From assembly GCA_002420115.1 (NCBI GenBank), contig DIHK01000055.1, positions 1-27,193 of the forward strand: a stretch of 27,193 bases of DNA, in the 5' to 3' direction. Of this stretch, positions 1 through 8,770 are shown piece by piece; position 1 is the first letter of the stretch; each line of letters starts with the position of its first letter. The position numbers and the translations under genes were made by a program. Source of the stretch: Nitrospira sp. UBA5698. GTDB lineage: Bacteria > Nitrospirota > Nitrospiria > Nitrospirales > Nitrospiraceae. The notes under the pieces are model-generated. The model was not told where the DNA came from, did not search any database, and worked only from the letters and a program-made list of their open reading frames with translations.

Positions 1-39
1 CTCCAAGTGAAGCCTCGTACGTATCTATGAGGTCGTCGT

Positions 40-1578
40 ATGAACCATGACAGTCAGCAGAAAGTCTGCTTGAGATCATTCGTGTCTCACTTCAGGCGGG
101 CCCTGGCCTCCCTGGCATTATTGTTTGCCGCCTGCAGCTCCGGCGCAGATGGCGATTTGCCTCCGAACGCACCGCTGACGACGCCGATGGCCCTGGTCGT
201 GAATCAAGGAGACACGACGTTAACCACGGTTCGTCTGGACGGAGTGAGTCCGGTGGTCAGCGCGACGCTGTCGCTCGGCCCTCGTCAAGCGGACGCAATC
301 GGAGGAATTGCCTTTTCATTGGGCGAATGGATCTTTGCCGCCAATACGGCGACGAACCAAGTGGCCACGATCGATCCGATCGGAGGGTCGGCGCCGATTC
401 TTGAAGACTTCCTGACGGAGAATCCGCTGGATTCAAGAGTGAAGATCGGGCAACGTCCCACCCGCATCTACCGGGATCCGGTCGATAAAGAAGTACTCTG
501 GACGATGAACGACGGCGACCCCGTCACCGGTCTCGACACCCTGGCGAATTGCTCGCGAGGTGGGTCGGTCTCCGTGCTTCACAATTCGCATTTGGGAGTC
601 GGTGGAGAGAAGCCGCGCATCACATCGTTGGTCTGCCTCTCGGGCAAGGGGCAGCACCTTGTGGCATTTTCCCCACCGCCGGTCACCCCGCAGCAGCTTG
701 CGTTTGTTTCCAGCAGCACAACGGGAATTATCAGTGTGCTGCTTCCCGTCCCGATTGCGGATGGGAATGTGGCCTGGAGCGAATTCAACACTAAGATTGA
801 TCTATGCGACAGCGCAAAAGAGACGGCGTTGGGGCATCCGACCTGTGATGCGGATGCATTGACTCCCAACCACTCCGTCCCCGCCGGCATGTTTTGGTCG
901 AAGAGCACGGGCAAGATTTACAGTTACCTGGCCGGGTATGGGTCGATCGTCGAAATCGATCCAGCCTCCTTGGCAATGACGTCGAGGCGAGTAGATGTGC
1001 CGGGGGTGTGGAGCGTCGAAGTGACGCCGAACGGACGGTTTCTCTTTCTGGCCGGTGAGAATGTCGCATCCGACCCTAACAAGGTGATCGGGAGGTTTGG
1101 CCTCGTGGACCTCACTCAGCCGACGCTGAGTGTGGTGAGTCACGGGCTGGACCATGTGAGACCGGCACAGTTTCGTTTCACGGCGGACGGCAACCGACTC
1201 TATGTGACTCAATCAAACGCGACCATTGGGTTGACGTCGCAACAAGCAGCCGCGCTGGACAAAGACAAGCTCTATGTTTTTGATGCGACGCCGTGGCCGG
1301 CCTCGTTCCCGCTCCTTACGCGCATTGAGTTACCACCTGTCGGATCTGTCGGTGTCCATGGGCTTGATCTGTGGGTGACCGGTCCGCAGGGAGCCGGAAC
1401 GGCAAAAGGCATTGTGGTGACGAATGCTCCCCATACGGGGAACGGGTCAGTATCCCTGATCGATGCGGGAACCAATACGATTACCACGACGATTCCCGTC
1501 GGAAGAGGTCCCAAACAGGTCACCGTCTATTACGCGGGCCTGGCGGCCAGCGACAACCAAGCCACGCCGACCTGGTGA
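40..1578 (+). CDS. Beta-propeller (YVTN/YncE-like) lipoprotein
   Basis: A 512-residue exported protein. An N-terminal basic stretch and hydrophobic segment (about residues 18-31) end in a lipobox-like LFAAC, so Cys32 is the probable lipidated residue and the protein probably sits on the inner or outer membrane facing the periplasm or surface. The rest reads as a seven-bladed-propeller type protein: repeated segments of the form GxVSVID, RFLFLAGEN, NRLYVTQSN, and a last blade with SVSLIDAGTNTITTTIPVGRGP, the classic YVTN repeat. Such propellers bind partners or ligands and are usually not enzymes. The start follows TGAGG about 8 nt upstream. The next gene starts 45 bp downstream on the same strand, so it probably opens a three-gene operon. 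The fold is well supported; the ligand is unknown. Confidence 0.75.
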   Translation: MNHDSQQKVCLRSFVSHFRRALASLALLFAACSSGADGDLPPNAPLTTPMALVVNQGDTTLTTVRLDGVSPVVSATLSLGPRQADAIGGIAFSLGEWIFAANTATNQVATIDPIGGSAPILEDFLTENPLDSRVKIGQRPTRIYRDPVDKEVLWTMNDGDPVTGLDTLANCSRGGSVSVLHNSHLGVGGEKPRITSLVCLSGKGQHLVAFSPPPVTPQQLAFVSSSTTGIISVLLPVPIADGNVAWSEFNTKIDLCDSAKETALGHPTCDADALTPNHSVPAGMFWSKSTGKIYSYLAGYGSIVEIDPASLAMTSRRVDVPGVWSVEVTPNGRFLFLAGENVASDPNKVIGRFGLVDLTQPTLSVVSHGLDHVRPAQFRFTADGNRLYVTQSNATIGLTSQQAAALDKDKLYVFDATPWPASFPLLTRIELPPVGSVGVHGLDLWVTGPQGAGTAKGIVVTNAPHTGNGSVSLIDAGTNTITTTIPVGRGPKQVTVYYAGLAASDNQATPTW

Positions 1579-1623
1579 AGACGGTCTAACTCGCCCCGTA
1601 CTGATTCCAAGGGAGACGATCAG

Positions 1624-2742
1624 ATGAGTGCGGATCGAATCACGTTCATGAAACGACGGGTGTGTGCCGGGGGAGTACGCCCCCTTCTTCTCGTGTGTGT
1701 GTTGGTGAGCTGTTTCACATCGATCCAGGTCGAGGCAGCCTCGGCTGACCGATGGCAGCAGTTGACGGACAAGGGGATTGCCGCACGCGAACAGGCCAGG
1801 TATCGAGATGCGGAGCAGTTGTTTCTCGCTGCGGCGCAGGAGGCCGAGCCGTTTGGTGCCGCCGATACTCGAGTGGCTGCGACGTTCAATAACTTGGGAT
1901 TGGTGTTGCATGAACAAGGGCTCCATGCGCGGGCCAAATCATACTATGAGCGAGCTTTAGCCGTTTGGGAGCAGGTACTCGGCCCCGAACAGGCCGAGGT
2001 CGCGACTGCCCTACACAATCTGGCGGAAATTTATCAACAGGAAGGTGAGCTTGAACAGGCGGAGGCCTATTATCTGCGTGCGCTCACCATCGGGGAACGC
2101 GTGCTGGAACCGGGCCATCCGCAGTTGGCGATCGGACAGAACGGATTGGGACTACTCTATCGGAAAGAGGGACATCTCGTTGCTGCAGAAGCCAGGTTCC
2201 ATCTGGCGCTGGCTCAGCTTGAACGGCAGGACGGGACTGAATCACCCGATGTGGCACCGATCTTGAGCAACCTGGCATCGCTCTATAAGGAACAGGAGTT
2301 GTACGTCTTGGCTGAGCCGTTGTATCAGCGGGCGCTCGCCGTTCGCCGCGCGCACCTGGGGAATTTCCATCCGGCCGTCGCCGTGTGTTTGAACAATTTG
2401 GCGAATCTTTACCACGCCGAGGGGCTTTCCGAACTTGCAGAGCAACGCTATCGCCAAGCGTTTGCCAGTAATGAGGGTGCCCAAGAACCGGCTGAAGCCC
2501 TCAAGGGCAGCATTCTTGGGAATTGGGCCTTGCTCACGCATGAGCGGGGGCTGTTGGACGAGGCGAGACTGAGGTACGAACAGGCGCTTGTCATTCAGCA
2601 ACAGACTCTGGGACGAAGTCATCCCATGGTGGCCATCACGCTCGATCGATATGCCGGGCTCCTCCGAGACCTTGGACAGCAGTCGCATGCGGGGCTTTTA
2701 GCCACCAGAGCCACGGCTATCCGCGCACAGCGAATGAAGTAA
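1624..2742 (+). CDS. Secreted TPR-repeat protein (kinesin-light-chain-like repeats)
   Basis: 372 residues: a signal peptide (hydrophobic core around residues 18-35, cleavage probably after VEAAS) and then about seven tetratricopeptide repeats of the 42-residue kinesin-light-chain type, recognised by recurring NNLGLVLHEQG, HNLAEIYQQEG, GLGLLYRKEG, SNLASLYKEQ and NNLANLYHAEG helices followed by A-x-x-x-Y-x-R-A-L segments. TPR arrays are protein-protein scaffolds; here the signal peptide puts it in the periplasm. GGGAG lies about 8 nt before the chosen ATG. It lies between the propeller lipoprotein and a c-type cytochrome with short gaps (45 and 25 bp), which suggests one transcript and possibly one complex. 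The partner is unknown. Confidence 0.8.
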   Translation: MSADRITFMKRRVCAGGVRPLLLVCVLVSCFTSIQVEAASADRWQQLTDKGIAAREQARYRDAEQLFLAAAQEAEPFGAADTRVAATFNNLGLVLHEQGLHARAKSYYERALAVWEQVLGPEQAEVATALHNLAEIYQQEGELEQAEAYYLRALTIGERVLEPGHPQLAIGQNGLGLLYRKEGHLVAAEARFHLALAQLERQDGTESPDVAPILSNLASLYKEQELYVLAEPLYQRALAVRRAHLGNFHPAVAVCLNNLANLYHAEGLSELAEQRYRQAFASNEGAQEPAEALKGSILGNWALLTHERGLLDEARLRYEQALVIQQQTLGRSHPMVAITLDRYAGLLRDLGQQSHAGLLATRATAIRAQRMK

Positions 2743-2767
2743 TCCGACCGGGAAGGAGGAAGCGAAC

Positions 2768-3133
2768 GTGACGAGCGTGCGACAGGACATGTCTGCGGCG
2801 ATTTCTGTTGCCGGCCGATGGGCTTTTGCTGTCGTCCAACTTCCGGCGATGCTCTGGTTCGGGGGGTGCGGCGGAGTGTTGGGTGAAATTCCGGATCTGA
2901 ATACTCCGGATGGGCGAGTGTTCGCTGAGCGGTGCGGGGCCTGTCACGGCAAGCCGTTTGGTGGTCATAGCGTCACGCATGGCGTGCCGGATCCCCGGTT
3001 CAGGACCGTGATGGAATGGCAAGAGGCATTGCCCAAGATGGAAGCCCTCATGCGTGAAAAAGGAATGCAACCTCTGACTGAAGGTGAGCGTGAGGCGATC
3101 ACCCGATATCTGAATCGCCATGCGAACCCGTAG
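2768..3133 (+). CDS. Small c-type cytochrome, probable lipoprotein
   Basis: 121 residues starting at GTG, chosen because a strong AAGGAGG lies 8 nt upstream. A hydrophobic N-terminus (residues 16-33) ends in FGGC, so Cys34 may be lipidated. A single haem c site CGACH is at residues 56-60, and Met residues in the C-terminal half (MREKGM) could give the sixth ligand. The C-terminal helix LTEGEREAITRYLNRHA is typical of small class I-like cytochromes. It should act as a periplasmic electron carrier. It is the last gene of the first block; about 780 bp without a convincing gene follow. Function beyond electron transfer cannot be read from the sequence. Confidence 0.75.
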   Translation: MTSVRQDMSAAISVAGRWAFAVVQLPAMLWFGGCGGVLGEIPDLNTPDGRVFAERCGACHGKPFGGHSVTHGVPDPRFRTVMEWQEALPKMEALMREKGMQPLTEGEREAITRYLNRHANP

Positions 3134-3912
3134 CCCGTATTACTGATGAAGGTTCGTGACCAAATTGCGCAGTCACGTGGCGAGATGGGCACGCGGAGCC
3201 CCGATCAATCGAGGCATACCTGAAACAGTATGTCGAGGGGCCAAGTGGCGAGCCTGCCTACCGAAGGCTCGTCGCAGCAGTAATGCTCGATTGTCGTAGA
3301 AGCGTTCCTGAGTAATACGGGTTAGGATTATCAGTTCCGATCTTCAAGAACGTGCAGCCGGCGAGGTCATAGGCATAGGCTGGTACGAAAGGATGCTCGC
3401 ACGGAGCTAGAAAGGACAGCAGCTCGGTCGGCACGGTGCTGACAAATCTAGGGAACCCACTGCCTAAGAAGCCTGGCAAAAAATAGACATTACTCCTTTG
3501 TGCCCACTGGGCGCGCATCATCAACCGGGCCGGAATCTACCGGGCCGTCCACCCATTTCGACAGTGCGTCGAACAAACCCATCGTCGCCGATCCGACGAC
3601 CATCACGATCACCTCACGGATTACCGAACACAAAGAGAAACGAGTGAGTCGGTGGGCTAGGCCGCGCCGCTTGATCCTTTGGCACGCTTTCAGTTTTGAG
3701 GTGAGCAACTGCATTGGTGTGTACCTCATTCGCCATCACCGAACCGAACGTCGTATAAGCCAATGACTTGTCCTGACGGGCCTCAAACGAGGACCGGTGA
3801 AAAATCTGTAGCAACGGGGGATGCGAACAGCACCTATCGGTAGACGGTCAACGTGCTCCCTCGGTATAAGGGCCAGGATCATGAGGAGAGAGTCCTACAG
3901 AAAGGGGTGTCG
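3134..3912. other. Gene-poor stretch with possible gene remnants
   Basis: About 780 bp with no convincing complete gene between two cytochrome genes. On the plus strand an open frame at about 3172-3315 encodes a protein-like stretch (SIEAYLKQYVEGPSGEP, then YRRLVAAVMLDCRR) ending in TAA but with no start or ribosome site, so it may be the 3' end of a decayed gene. On the minus strand two short overlapping frames exist (3490-3714 and 3258-3524). No clear terminator or RNA gene was seen. The AAAGGGG ribosome site for the next gene is at about 3901-3907. Confidence 0.4.
3490..3714 (-). CDS. Doubtful small hypothetical protein
   Basis: A 74-residue frame on the strand opposite its neighbours. 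It is listed because an ATG at 3714 is preceded by GAGGT at a good distance (8 nt) and the product has a basic N-terminal half, a short hydrophobic stretch (VIREVIVMVVGSATMGLF) and an acidic, Pro/Gly-rich C-terminus. I recognise no family. It could be a remnant in a decayed intergenic region or simply a chance frame; the second reading is at least as likely. Confidence 0.2.
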   Translation of the reverse strand: MQLLTSKLKACQRIKRRGLAHRLTRFSLCSVIREVIVMVVGSATMGLFDALSKWVDGPVDSGPVDDARPVGTKE

Positions 3913-4464
3913 ATGAGAATCAAGTATTGGGGCCTGGCACTCTGTGCCGTTGCGCTATGGGGTTGTGCTGAAATGGGCTCGGCGGAGACTGCCTCTGCTC
4001 CAGCAAAGTTAAAAGATGGGGAGCCCGCATTGCCGGTGGGATATCAGAATGGGCCGAAGTTCCTGTCCGAGGTTCAGCGACCGGACATCAAGCAAGTCCG
4101 TGAATTATTCATCAATCCGATGGGCGCTGCAACAAAAGCGGGCCAACCGTTTCCGAACGGGACGGTGATGGTGATGGAGCTGTATAAGGCTAAGCTGGAT
4201 GGAGAGACACCAGTGGTCGGTCCGGACGGCAAGTTAGTCAAAGGCGATCTCACGAAAGTGTTTGTGATGGCAAAGGGCGAAGGCTGGGGGCAGGACGTAC
4301 CGGAGAATCTCCGAACCGGCAATTGGGTGTTTGCGGCCTACGGCCCAGACGGCCTAGCCTTGGCGGAAGACTTCAGCAAGTGCCGAGGTTGCCACGCACC
4401 GCTGGCCATGAAAGACTTTGTCCTACGCTATGATGAATATTTTGAAAAGAGGGCGGCGCGATAG
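3913..4464 (+). CDS. Cytochrome P460-family c-type haem protein
   Basis: 183 residues from the ATG at 3913, chosen over an upstream in-frame ATG because AAAGGGG lies 6 nt before it and because it starts a proper export signal (MRIKYWGLALCAVALWGC). The signal ends in LWGC, a possible lipobox. The mature part has the P460-type pattern: FINPMGAATKAGQPFPNGTVMVMELY, a strand GDLTKVFVMAKGEGWG, then NWVFAAYGPDG and a C-terminal haem site CRGCH (residues 157-161) followed by DFVLRY. P460 family members bind NO or oxidise hydroxylamine, or are cytochrome c'-beta gas-binding proteins. The Lys cross-link of true P460 cannot be judged without alignment. Periplasmic; the two small exported proteins downstream may be co-expressed. 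Confidence 0.75.
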   Translation: MRIKYWGLALCAVALWGCAEMGSAETASAPAKLKDGEPALPVGYQNGPKFLSEVQRPDIKQVRELFINPMGAATKAGQPFPNGTVMVMELYKAKLDGETPVVGPDGKLVKGDLTKVFVMAKGEGWGQDVPENLRTGNWVFAAYGPDGLALAEDFSKCRGCHAPLAMKDFVLRYDEYFEKRAAR

Positions 4465-4570
4465 CCGAACAAGCGCCCCAGGCTCTTCTGACACACGAGA
4501 CATGCAGAACTCTTGGTATCCACGGGAGCCAGCTGGCTTAAGGAACGAGCTGCTTACGAAGGAGTCAACG

Positions 4571-4912
4571 ATGCCGCTGTTCATCGCTCTCATGGTGATG
4601 ATGTTCTTGTGCCCTACCAATCAATCTCACGCCGAAGACGCGCCGTTGGTCCCACTCCTGCGTGCGCAGGCATTCAATAAGCTGTTCGACGGTTTTGACT
4701 ACTATCACGTCAGGATTGAACGCGACGTGATAAACATCAATGGAGAACATGAAGTCACGGCTGTGGCGAGTGGAAAGTTCTTTGATCAGACGAGACGGGT
4801 CAAGGTCCAGTTTCTAGTCGTAGGGGAGACCATCGTCGGAGGGCAGGTGCTCGAGGAGCAGGGGCTCCCTCCCTGTCTCTTGTCTGTTCAGCCGCGAGAA
4901 GAATCACTGTAG
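4571..4912 (+). CDS. Small periplasmic protein of unknown function
   Basis: 113 residues. The ATG at 4571 was chosen because AAGGAG sits 7 nt upstream and the product then starts with a signal peptide (MPLFIALMVMMFLCPTNQSHA, cleavage after SHA). The mature protein is about 92 residues, with a DYYHVRIERDVININGEHEVTA strand region and a single Cys near the C-terminus (PPCLLSV). No family is recognised. It lies 106 bp after the P460-like gene and 26 bp before the cupredoxin-like gene, so it probably belongs to the same exported redox or haem-associated set. Confidence 0.6.
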   Translation: MPLFIALMVMMFLCPTNQSHAEDAPLVPLLRAQAFNKLFDGFDYYHVRIERDVININGEHEVTAVASGKFFDQTRRVKVQFLVVGETIVGGQVLEEQGLPPCLLSVQPREESL

Positions 4913-4938
4913 GTGGGTTTAACGTTGGAGGCAAACGA

Positions 4939-5418
4939 ATGGGTACGAGGTCTTGTGCGATCGGTATGGCGGTATCCGTGAGCGTCCTCATGATGAGTGC
5001 GGCGGCCTGGGCGTTACAAGCCGGAGGAGTGGAAATCGGCGACCTTGAAAGCGGGTCAGTGGTGGGGCAGCGATTCAAGGAATTGTCAGTGGACCTCGAT
5101 ATTCACGCCACGGAGATCGGGGGGCTCAAAGTGCTCTATCCTCCGGTGTCGGTACTGGACCTCAAGTCGCGTCCAGGGAATCCGGTCTTGCTGCGTGTGA
5201 CCAATCGGTCCACCAGTGAGCGTGGGTTTCTTATGACGACGGCAGCGAATCAAGCAGCCCCGACGGTGTTGAACGTGCAACTTGTGCTCAAACCCGGCGA
5301 GAGCAAATATATCGGCATCCCCACCAGCGATCTTCTCTATGCTGCTGGAGCGACCTTTGTGTATCGAGACCATCTCCATCCAAAAGATGCAGGGGGAACG
5401 CTGCTCTTACTCAAATAG
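4939..5418 (+). CDS. Exported cupredoxin-like protein without a complete copper site
   Basis: 159 residues with a signal peptide (residues 1-25, cleavage near AWA). The mature part has a beta-sandwich pattern like cupredoxin domains: VLLRVTNRSTSERGFLM, then LKPGESKYIGIPTSDLLYAAGATFVYRDHLHPKDAGGTLL, as in exported cupredoxin-fold proteins. His145 and His147 lie where a metal loop would be, but the only Cys is in the signal peptide, so a type 1 (blue) copper site is incomplete. GGAGG lies about 8 nt upstream of the ATG. It follows the small periplasmic gene by 26 bp. It may be a structural or metal-handling partner of the cytochromes; that is inference. Confidence 0.55.
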   Translation: MGTRSCAIGMAVSVSVLMMSAAAWALQAGGVEIGDLESGSVVGQRFKELSVDLDIHATEIGGLKVLYPPVSVLDLKSRPGNPVLLRVTNRSTSERGFLMTTAANQAAPTVLNVQLVLKPGESKYIGIPTSDLLYAAGATFVYRDHLHPKDAGGTLLLLK

Positions 5419-5482
5419 GGCGGGTGATGGTACATGGGAAATCAACCGATGACACGCCGGCGCCATGCCGTGAGAAGCGGGG

Positions 5483-6377
5483 GTGCCTGTGCCGCGTGAA
5501 CGGATGGCACTCTCCATCGAGAAACAGCAGAGTGTCGTGAGAACTCCTGAAAAAGGCGAGCCTGTTCGCGTGCTCCTGATCGATGAGTCCGTCATCGCTC
5601 TCCAAAGGCTGACGGCCGTGCTCTCGAAGTGTGAGCGAATCGTCGTGGTCGGCACCGCCCGCACTGAAGTCGACGCGTATGCAGCGGTACAGACATGTCG
5701 ACCGAACGTAGTCGTCCTGGAGATGCTCTTCGGACGAATGAGCGGGATCAACATATGCAGAACTATTCGACAAACACATCCGAACATCGCCGTCCTATTT
5801 TTCACTGCGAAGGATGATGCAAGCCTTCTGCGCTCGGCAATCGATGTCGGGGCGCAAGGCTATCTGCTGAAGTCGGCATCTACGGAGGCCCTTCTGAAAA
5901 GTATAGAGGCGCTTGCTATCGGGAAGGCGGTCGTTGATCCGTACTTGACGCATGTAGTCTTGACCTGGATGCGCATTGGGATGGGAAGGGTACCTCGGCA
6001 TTCATCCGGTGGTTTGCCGGCCGACGATCTCAGACTGCTCTCGTGTGTGGCAACCGGCAAGACGGACAGACAAATTGCTCAGGAGCTGAGCGTGGATCGG
6101 CGTGTGATCGTTTCTCGCCTTCACCCACCTACGCAGGAGGTCACAGGTGCCCGTCCTCAGCAGTAGTCTGCTACGGAGGATGGATTAAGCCGTGGGGCTC
6201 CACCGTCTGTACCAACGGCTGGGGATCACGCGGAGAGCTGAGGCGGTGAGGCACTTTCTGGAGTATGAGCACAAACTCAGGCCGAAACATAGGCGGGTTG
6301 AACGATTCGCTATAGCTCCGAGCTGTGATGGAGAGGGTAGACGAAGGGCAGATCATGCCGAGTCCTATCATGCTTAA
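5483..6377 (+). pseudogene. NarL/LuxR-type response regulator with Glu at the phosphoacceptor and a frameshifted HTH
   Basis: The first frame (5483-6166, GTG start, 227 residues) has a receiver domain at residues 28-145: acidic pocket Asp34-Glu35, Thr108 and Lys130 are present, but the phosphoacceptor position is Glu80 (VVVLEMLFGRMSG). A LuxR-type HTH begins at residue 178 (LPADDLRLLSCVATGKTDRQ) and stays normal through VIVSRLH, then runs into unrelated sequence and a stop. The missing second half of the HTH (GLHRLYQRLGITRRAEAVRHF) is encoded at 6192-6260 in another frame. The two equivalent His codons lie 79 bp apart, so an extra segment of about 79 bp breaks the domain. The start is uncertain (GTG 5483 or ATG 5504, both with weak ribosome sites). 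It is likely a pseudogene, unless a sequencing error or a split product from a second start (GGAGG at 6175, GTG 6192) is involved. Confidence 0.7.
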
Positions 6378-6398
6378 TCAAACGACTGGTGATCACAC

Positions 6399-8195
6399 TC
6401 ACTGAGCCTGTTGTTGAGACGGCGAGGGTGGTTGAACGGTGAGGCGTTGTTCGGCTTGTTGCAGCACGGAGATCAATCGCTTCTGTCGGTCCCGTATGAG
6501 ATCCTGGGCCCGTATCCGTTGGGCAACGGGATCGCCGAATCGCCGATCCGAAGGAGCGACGGGTGAAGGAGTTGATAACGGAATCGACGAACGTCCCTTC
6601 ATCGGATTGTAGAGCGGATCGCCGAACAGAACCATTCTCCAGCTGATGGTCCGGCTTGTGAGATAGTACGCCTCGGCGAGAGAGTACTTCCCTGACAACA
6701 AGAGAGAGCTAAAGCGCGCCGGCTCAGGAAACGCATCGAGGTATGGTTCTCCGACGGAACCAAGCGTGGCGGTGATCCCTCGTTCCAGCGCGTTCTTGCA
6801 CCAGCCTCGCTCGCCACGGTCATGCACAGTCAGGGATTCGGCAGATGCCATGTGATAGCCGATAGCTCCTGGGTTGAACGAAAACACATCTTCATAGGCC
6901 CGTAGCTTGTACCAACCGATATAGAGTGCCACGTTTGGAACGTCCGTCAGCGTCGGTTCGGAGACATCCAGCACGACATTGTATGAAGACTTCTCCTTCA
7001 CCAGTGCTGCAGCCTCTCGCAAGCTGTGATCGTAGTGGCCGTAGGTGTCGATCGCACCATCGGGTTGCAATCCCCGGGCATCGAAGTACACGCTGCCGTT
7101 CAACCCCGTGCGTTCCGCTTGCAGGGCTCGGTCCACCAGACCCTTCGCCAGTTCAGGGGTCGGAGCGTCCAGCCGACTGACCATGAGAATAGGGAGTTGA
7201 TCGCCGGAGGCGGCATGATCTTGAAAAAGAGGGTTGTCCCAGCGCCACGCGACAGGGTAGAGATCCCGGTCCCACCACAATAGACTTAATTCGCTGTCGA
7301 GACTGGCATCGGCATAGGCATAGGTGAGCCGATCCACCTCCGCGCTCGCGAGTTCCAGCACACCGCGCACGCCGAAGAGCCGTTCCGCCCACCGGTAGAG
7401 CAACGGACGCTGCGAGGTGATCGGGTGAAGCCCGAGTCCTACCCATAGGGGGCCGGACCGATCCAGCAACGTGCGCCAAGCGGCTGCTTGAGGTGTGTCC
7501 GCAGGTGCATCGGACGCTTCAGATCCTGTTCGTTTCTGCAGCATGATACCCCATCCACCATATTGCTGAGTCAACTGAAGCAATTCCTGTGCAGGTCGTT
7601 CAGTCGCCGGACCCCGCTGCTGCCGGAGATGGTCGAGCGCCGTACGCCAACTTCGATCGACCCGTGAGACAAGGGCAGCCGTCCTGGCCGCCTCAAGAAT
7701 ATCCTGTGCGGGGAACGGCGATGCGGCCTGTAGGCGCGATGATTCAGGTACAAGCTGCTCGAACTGCCGTTTCAAATGCTCCAGCTTCGTCCGACTGTTC
7801 TTAACCAGCTGTTGCGCTTCTGCGAGCCGGCGGTGTTCTTCCTCCGAAAGCTGAGGCGCATCAACCCGCAACGGGATGCCGTAGGTCGTAACGATGACGC
7901 GAACCGAGGCATGCAGCGCTTGGACCTCCAGAGCGCGTCGAAGCGGCATGACAACGAGCTCCTCATACTCCAGACGAGTCAACGTGTCACGAAACGGTAA
8001 GGTGAGCGGAATGATGTGCTCCGATGGAATATTGCGCTGAGCCGCATAGTGCCGAGCCACGGCGAGGCTGTCGGGGTTGGTGGCGTTTGCAAGAACGGCG
8101 ACATGTTGTGGTCGGAGATCGGCTTGCGCAAGCGAGAGCGGCACGACCGTCATCAGAAGGGAGGCATATGTCAGGAAACGAAGAGGATGGATCAT
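6399..8195 (-). CDS. TIGR03790-like secreted protein
   Basis: 598 residues with a signal peptide (about residues 1-25, cleavage after LAQA). The N-terminal region, LRPQHVAVLANATNPDSLAVARHYA then RNIPSEHIIPLTLP, followed later by VIVTTYGIPLRV, matches what I remember of the TIGR03790 family, large secreted proteins of unknown function found sporadically in PEP-CTERM-rich genomes. A C-terminal region contains GYHMASAESLTVHD, TATLGSVGEPYLDAFPEP and YSLAEAYYLTSRTISWRMVLFGDPLYNP, reminiscent of peptidase-like C25/caspase-fold proteins, ending in a Gln-rich tail. It has no CTERM tail. No strong ribosome site precedes the ATG. It lies beside the CTERM island, which fits a role in surface-protein or polysaccharide handling. 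Family assignment is from memory. Confidence 0.65.
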   Translation of the reverse strand: MIHPLRFLTYASLLMTVVPLSLAQADLRPQHVAVLANATNPDSLAVARHYAAQRNIPSEHIIPLTLPFRDTLTRLEYEELVVMPLRRALEVQALHASVRVIVTTYGIPLRVDAPQLSEEEHRRLAEAQQLVKNSRTKLEHLKRQFEQLVPESSRLQAASPFPAQDILEAARTAALVSRVDRSWRTALDHLRQQRGPATERPAQELLQLTQQYGGWGIMLQKRTGSEASDAPADTPQAAAWRTLLDRSGPLWVGLGLHPITSQRPLLYRWAERLFGVRGVLELASAEVDRLTYAYADASLDSELSLLWWDRDLYPVAWRWDNPLFQDHAASGDQLPILMVSRLDAPTPELAKGLVDRALQAERTGLNGSVYFDARGLQPDGAIDTYGHYDHSLREAAALVKEKSSYNVVLDVSEPTLTDVPNVALYIGWYKLRAYEDVFSFNPGAIGYHMASAESLTVHDRGERGWCKNALERGITATLGSVGEPYLDAFPEPARFSSLLLSGKYSLAEAYYLTSRTISWRMVLFGDPLYNPMKGRSSIPLSTPSPVAPSDRRFGDPVAQRIRAQDLIRDRQKRLISVLQQAEQRLTVQPPSPSQQQAQ

Positions 8196-8317
8196 GGGGT
8201 GTCACACTGTACCGCAGGTGCAATCAGGAAGAAAGACTTGTAGGGGTGCCCGTACATGGAGGGAGTAAGCAGCTGATGGCGCGGTTCAGCGGAGAAGGCC
8301 GCGGTAGCCGTAGCGCT

Positions 8318-8569
8318 TCATCGTTCCGATCGCTCGCCGCGTAACATGAGAGAAGAGGGAACGGTTCTGCACAGACGATGATCCGATTTCTGCTTGTTCT
8401 GCGTCAGTCGCTGGTTCTTCGTGCGAATGCGATTCCAGGCAATCACCGGATCGATGATCTCCCCGCAGATGATACAGCGCCATCCGCAGAGGCCATTGTC
8501 CCCATAGTTGCTGGCCGAGACGAGGAAGTCCACCGCACACATGAGGCCATGGCATCGACGGCAATTCAT
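8318..8569 (-). CDS. Small double-CxxC zinc-ribbon protein (paralogue 1)
   Basis: 83 residues. It starts MNCRRCHGLM and then has GWRCIICGEIIDPVIAWNR: two Cys-x2-Cys knuckles about 30 residues apart, a compact zinc ribbon. A close paralogue lies at 22051-22305 with the same layout (CRRCQGIM, then WRCVTCGELIDPVIMLNR). The conserved IDPVI and NR after the second knuckle show that both are real coding sequences. I chose ATG 8569; a TTG directly before it is also possible. The C-terminal tail is basic. Such small ribbons may bind nucleic acid or a partner protein. The gene is 122 bp upstream of the TIGR03790-like gene on the same strand, with no promoter-like element recognised between them. Confidence 0.65.
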   Translation of the reverse strand: MNCRRCHGLMCAVDFLVSASNYGDNGLCGWRCIICGEIIDPVIAWNRIRTKNQRLTQNKQKSDHRLCRTVPSSLMLRGERSER

Positions 8570-8770
8570 CAAAGGGGGACTCCCGATTTAATGGGGATAT
8601 CTCAGTGGCGTGACAAGCTCTCTGCGTTCTCTGATCTTGGCAGCTGAATGAGGTTTTCACGGAACTCAATCCATGGTCCTCAAACCGTACCGGGCCTTAC
8701 GGCGGGGCACGATCGATAGATGAGTCCTCCTTCTCAAGGCGCTCAACGCATCGGCAGCCTATTGGTGAAA

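Noticed and set aside
1447..1926. 159-residue minus-strand frame spanning the first two genes
   Set aside because: It is antisense to the propeller and TPR genes, which have clear repeats and ribosome sites.
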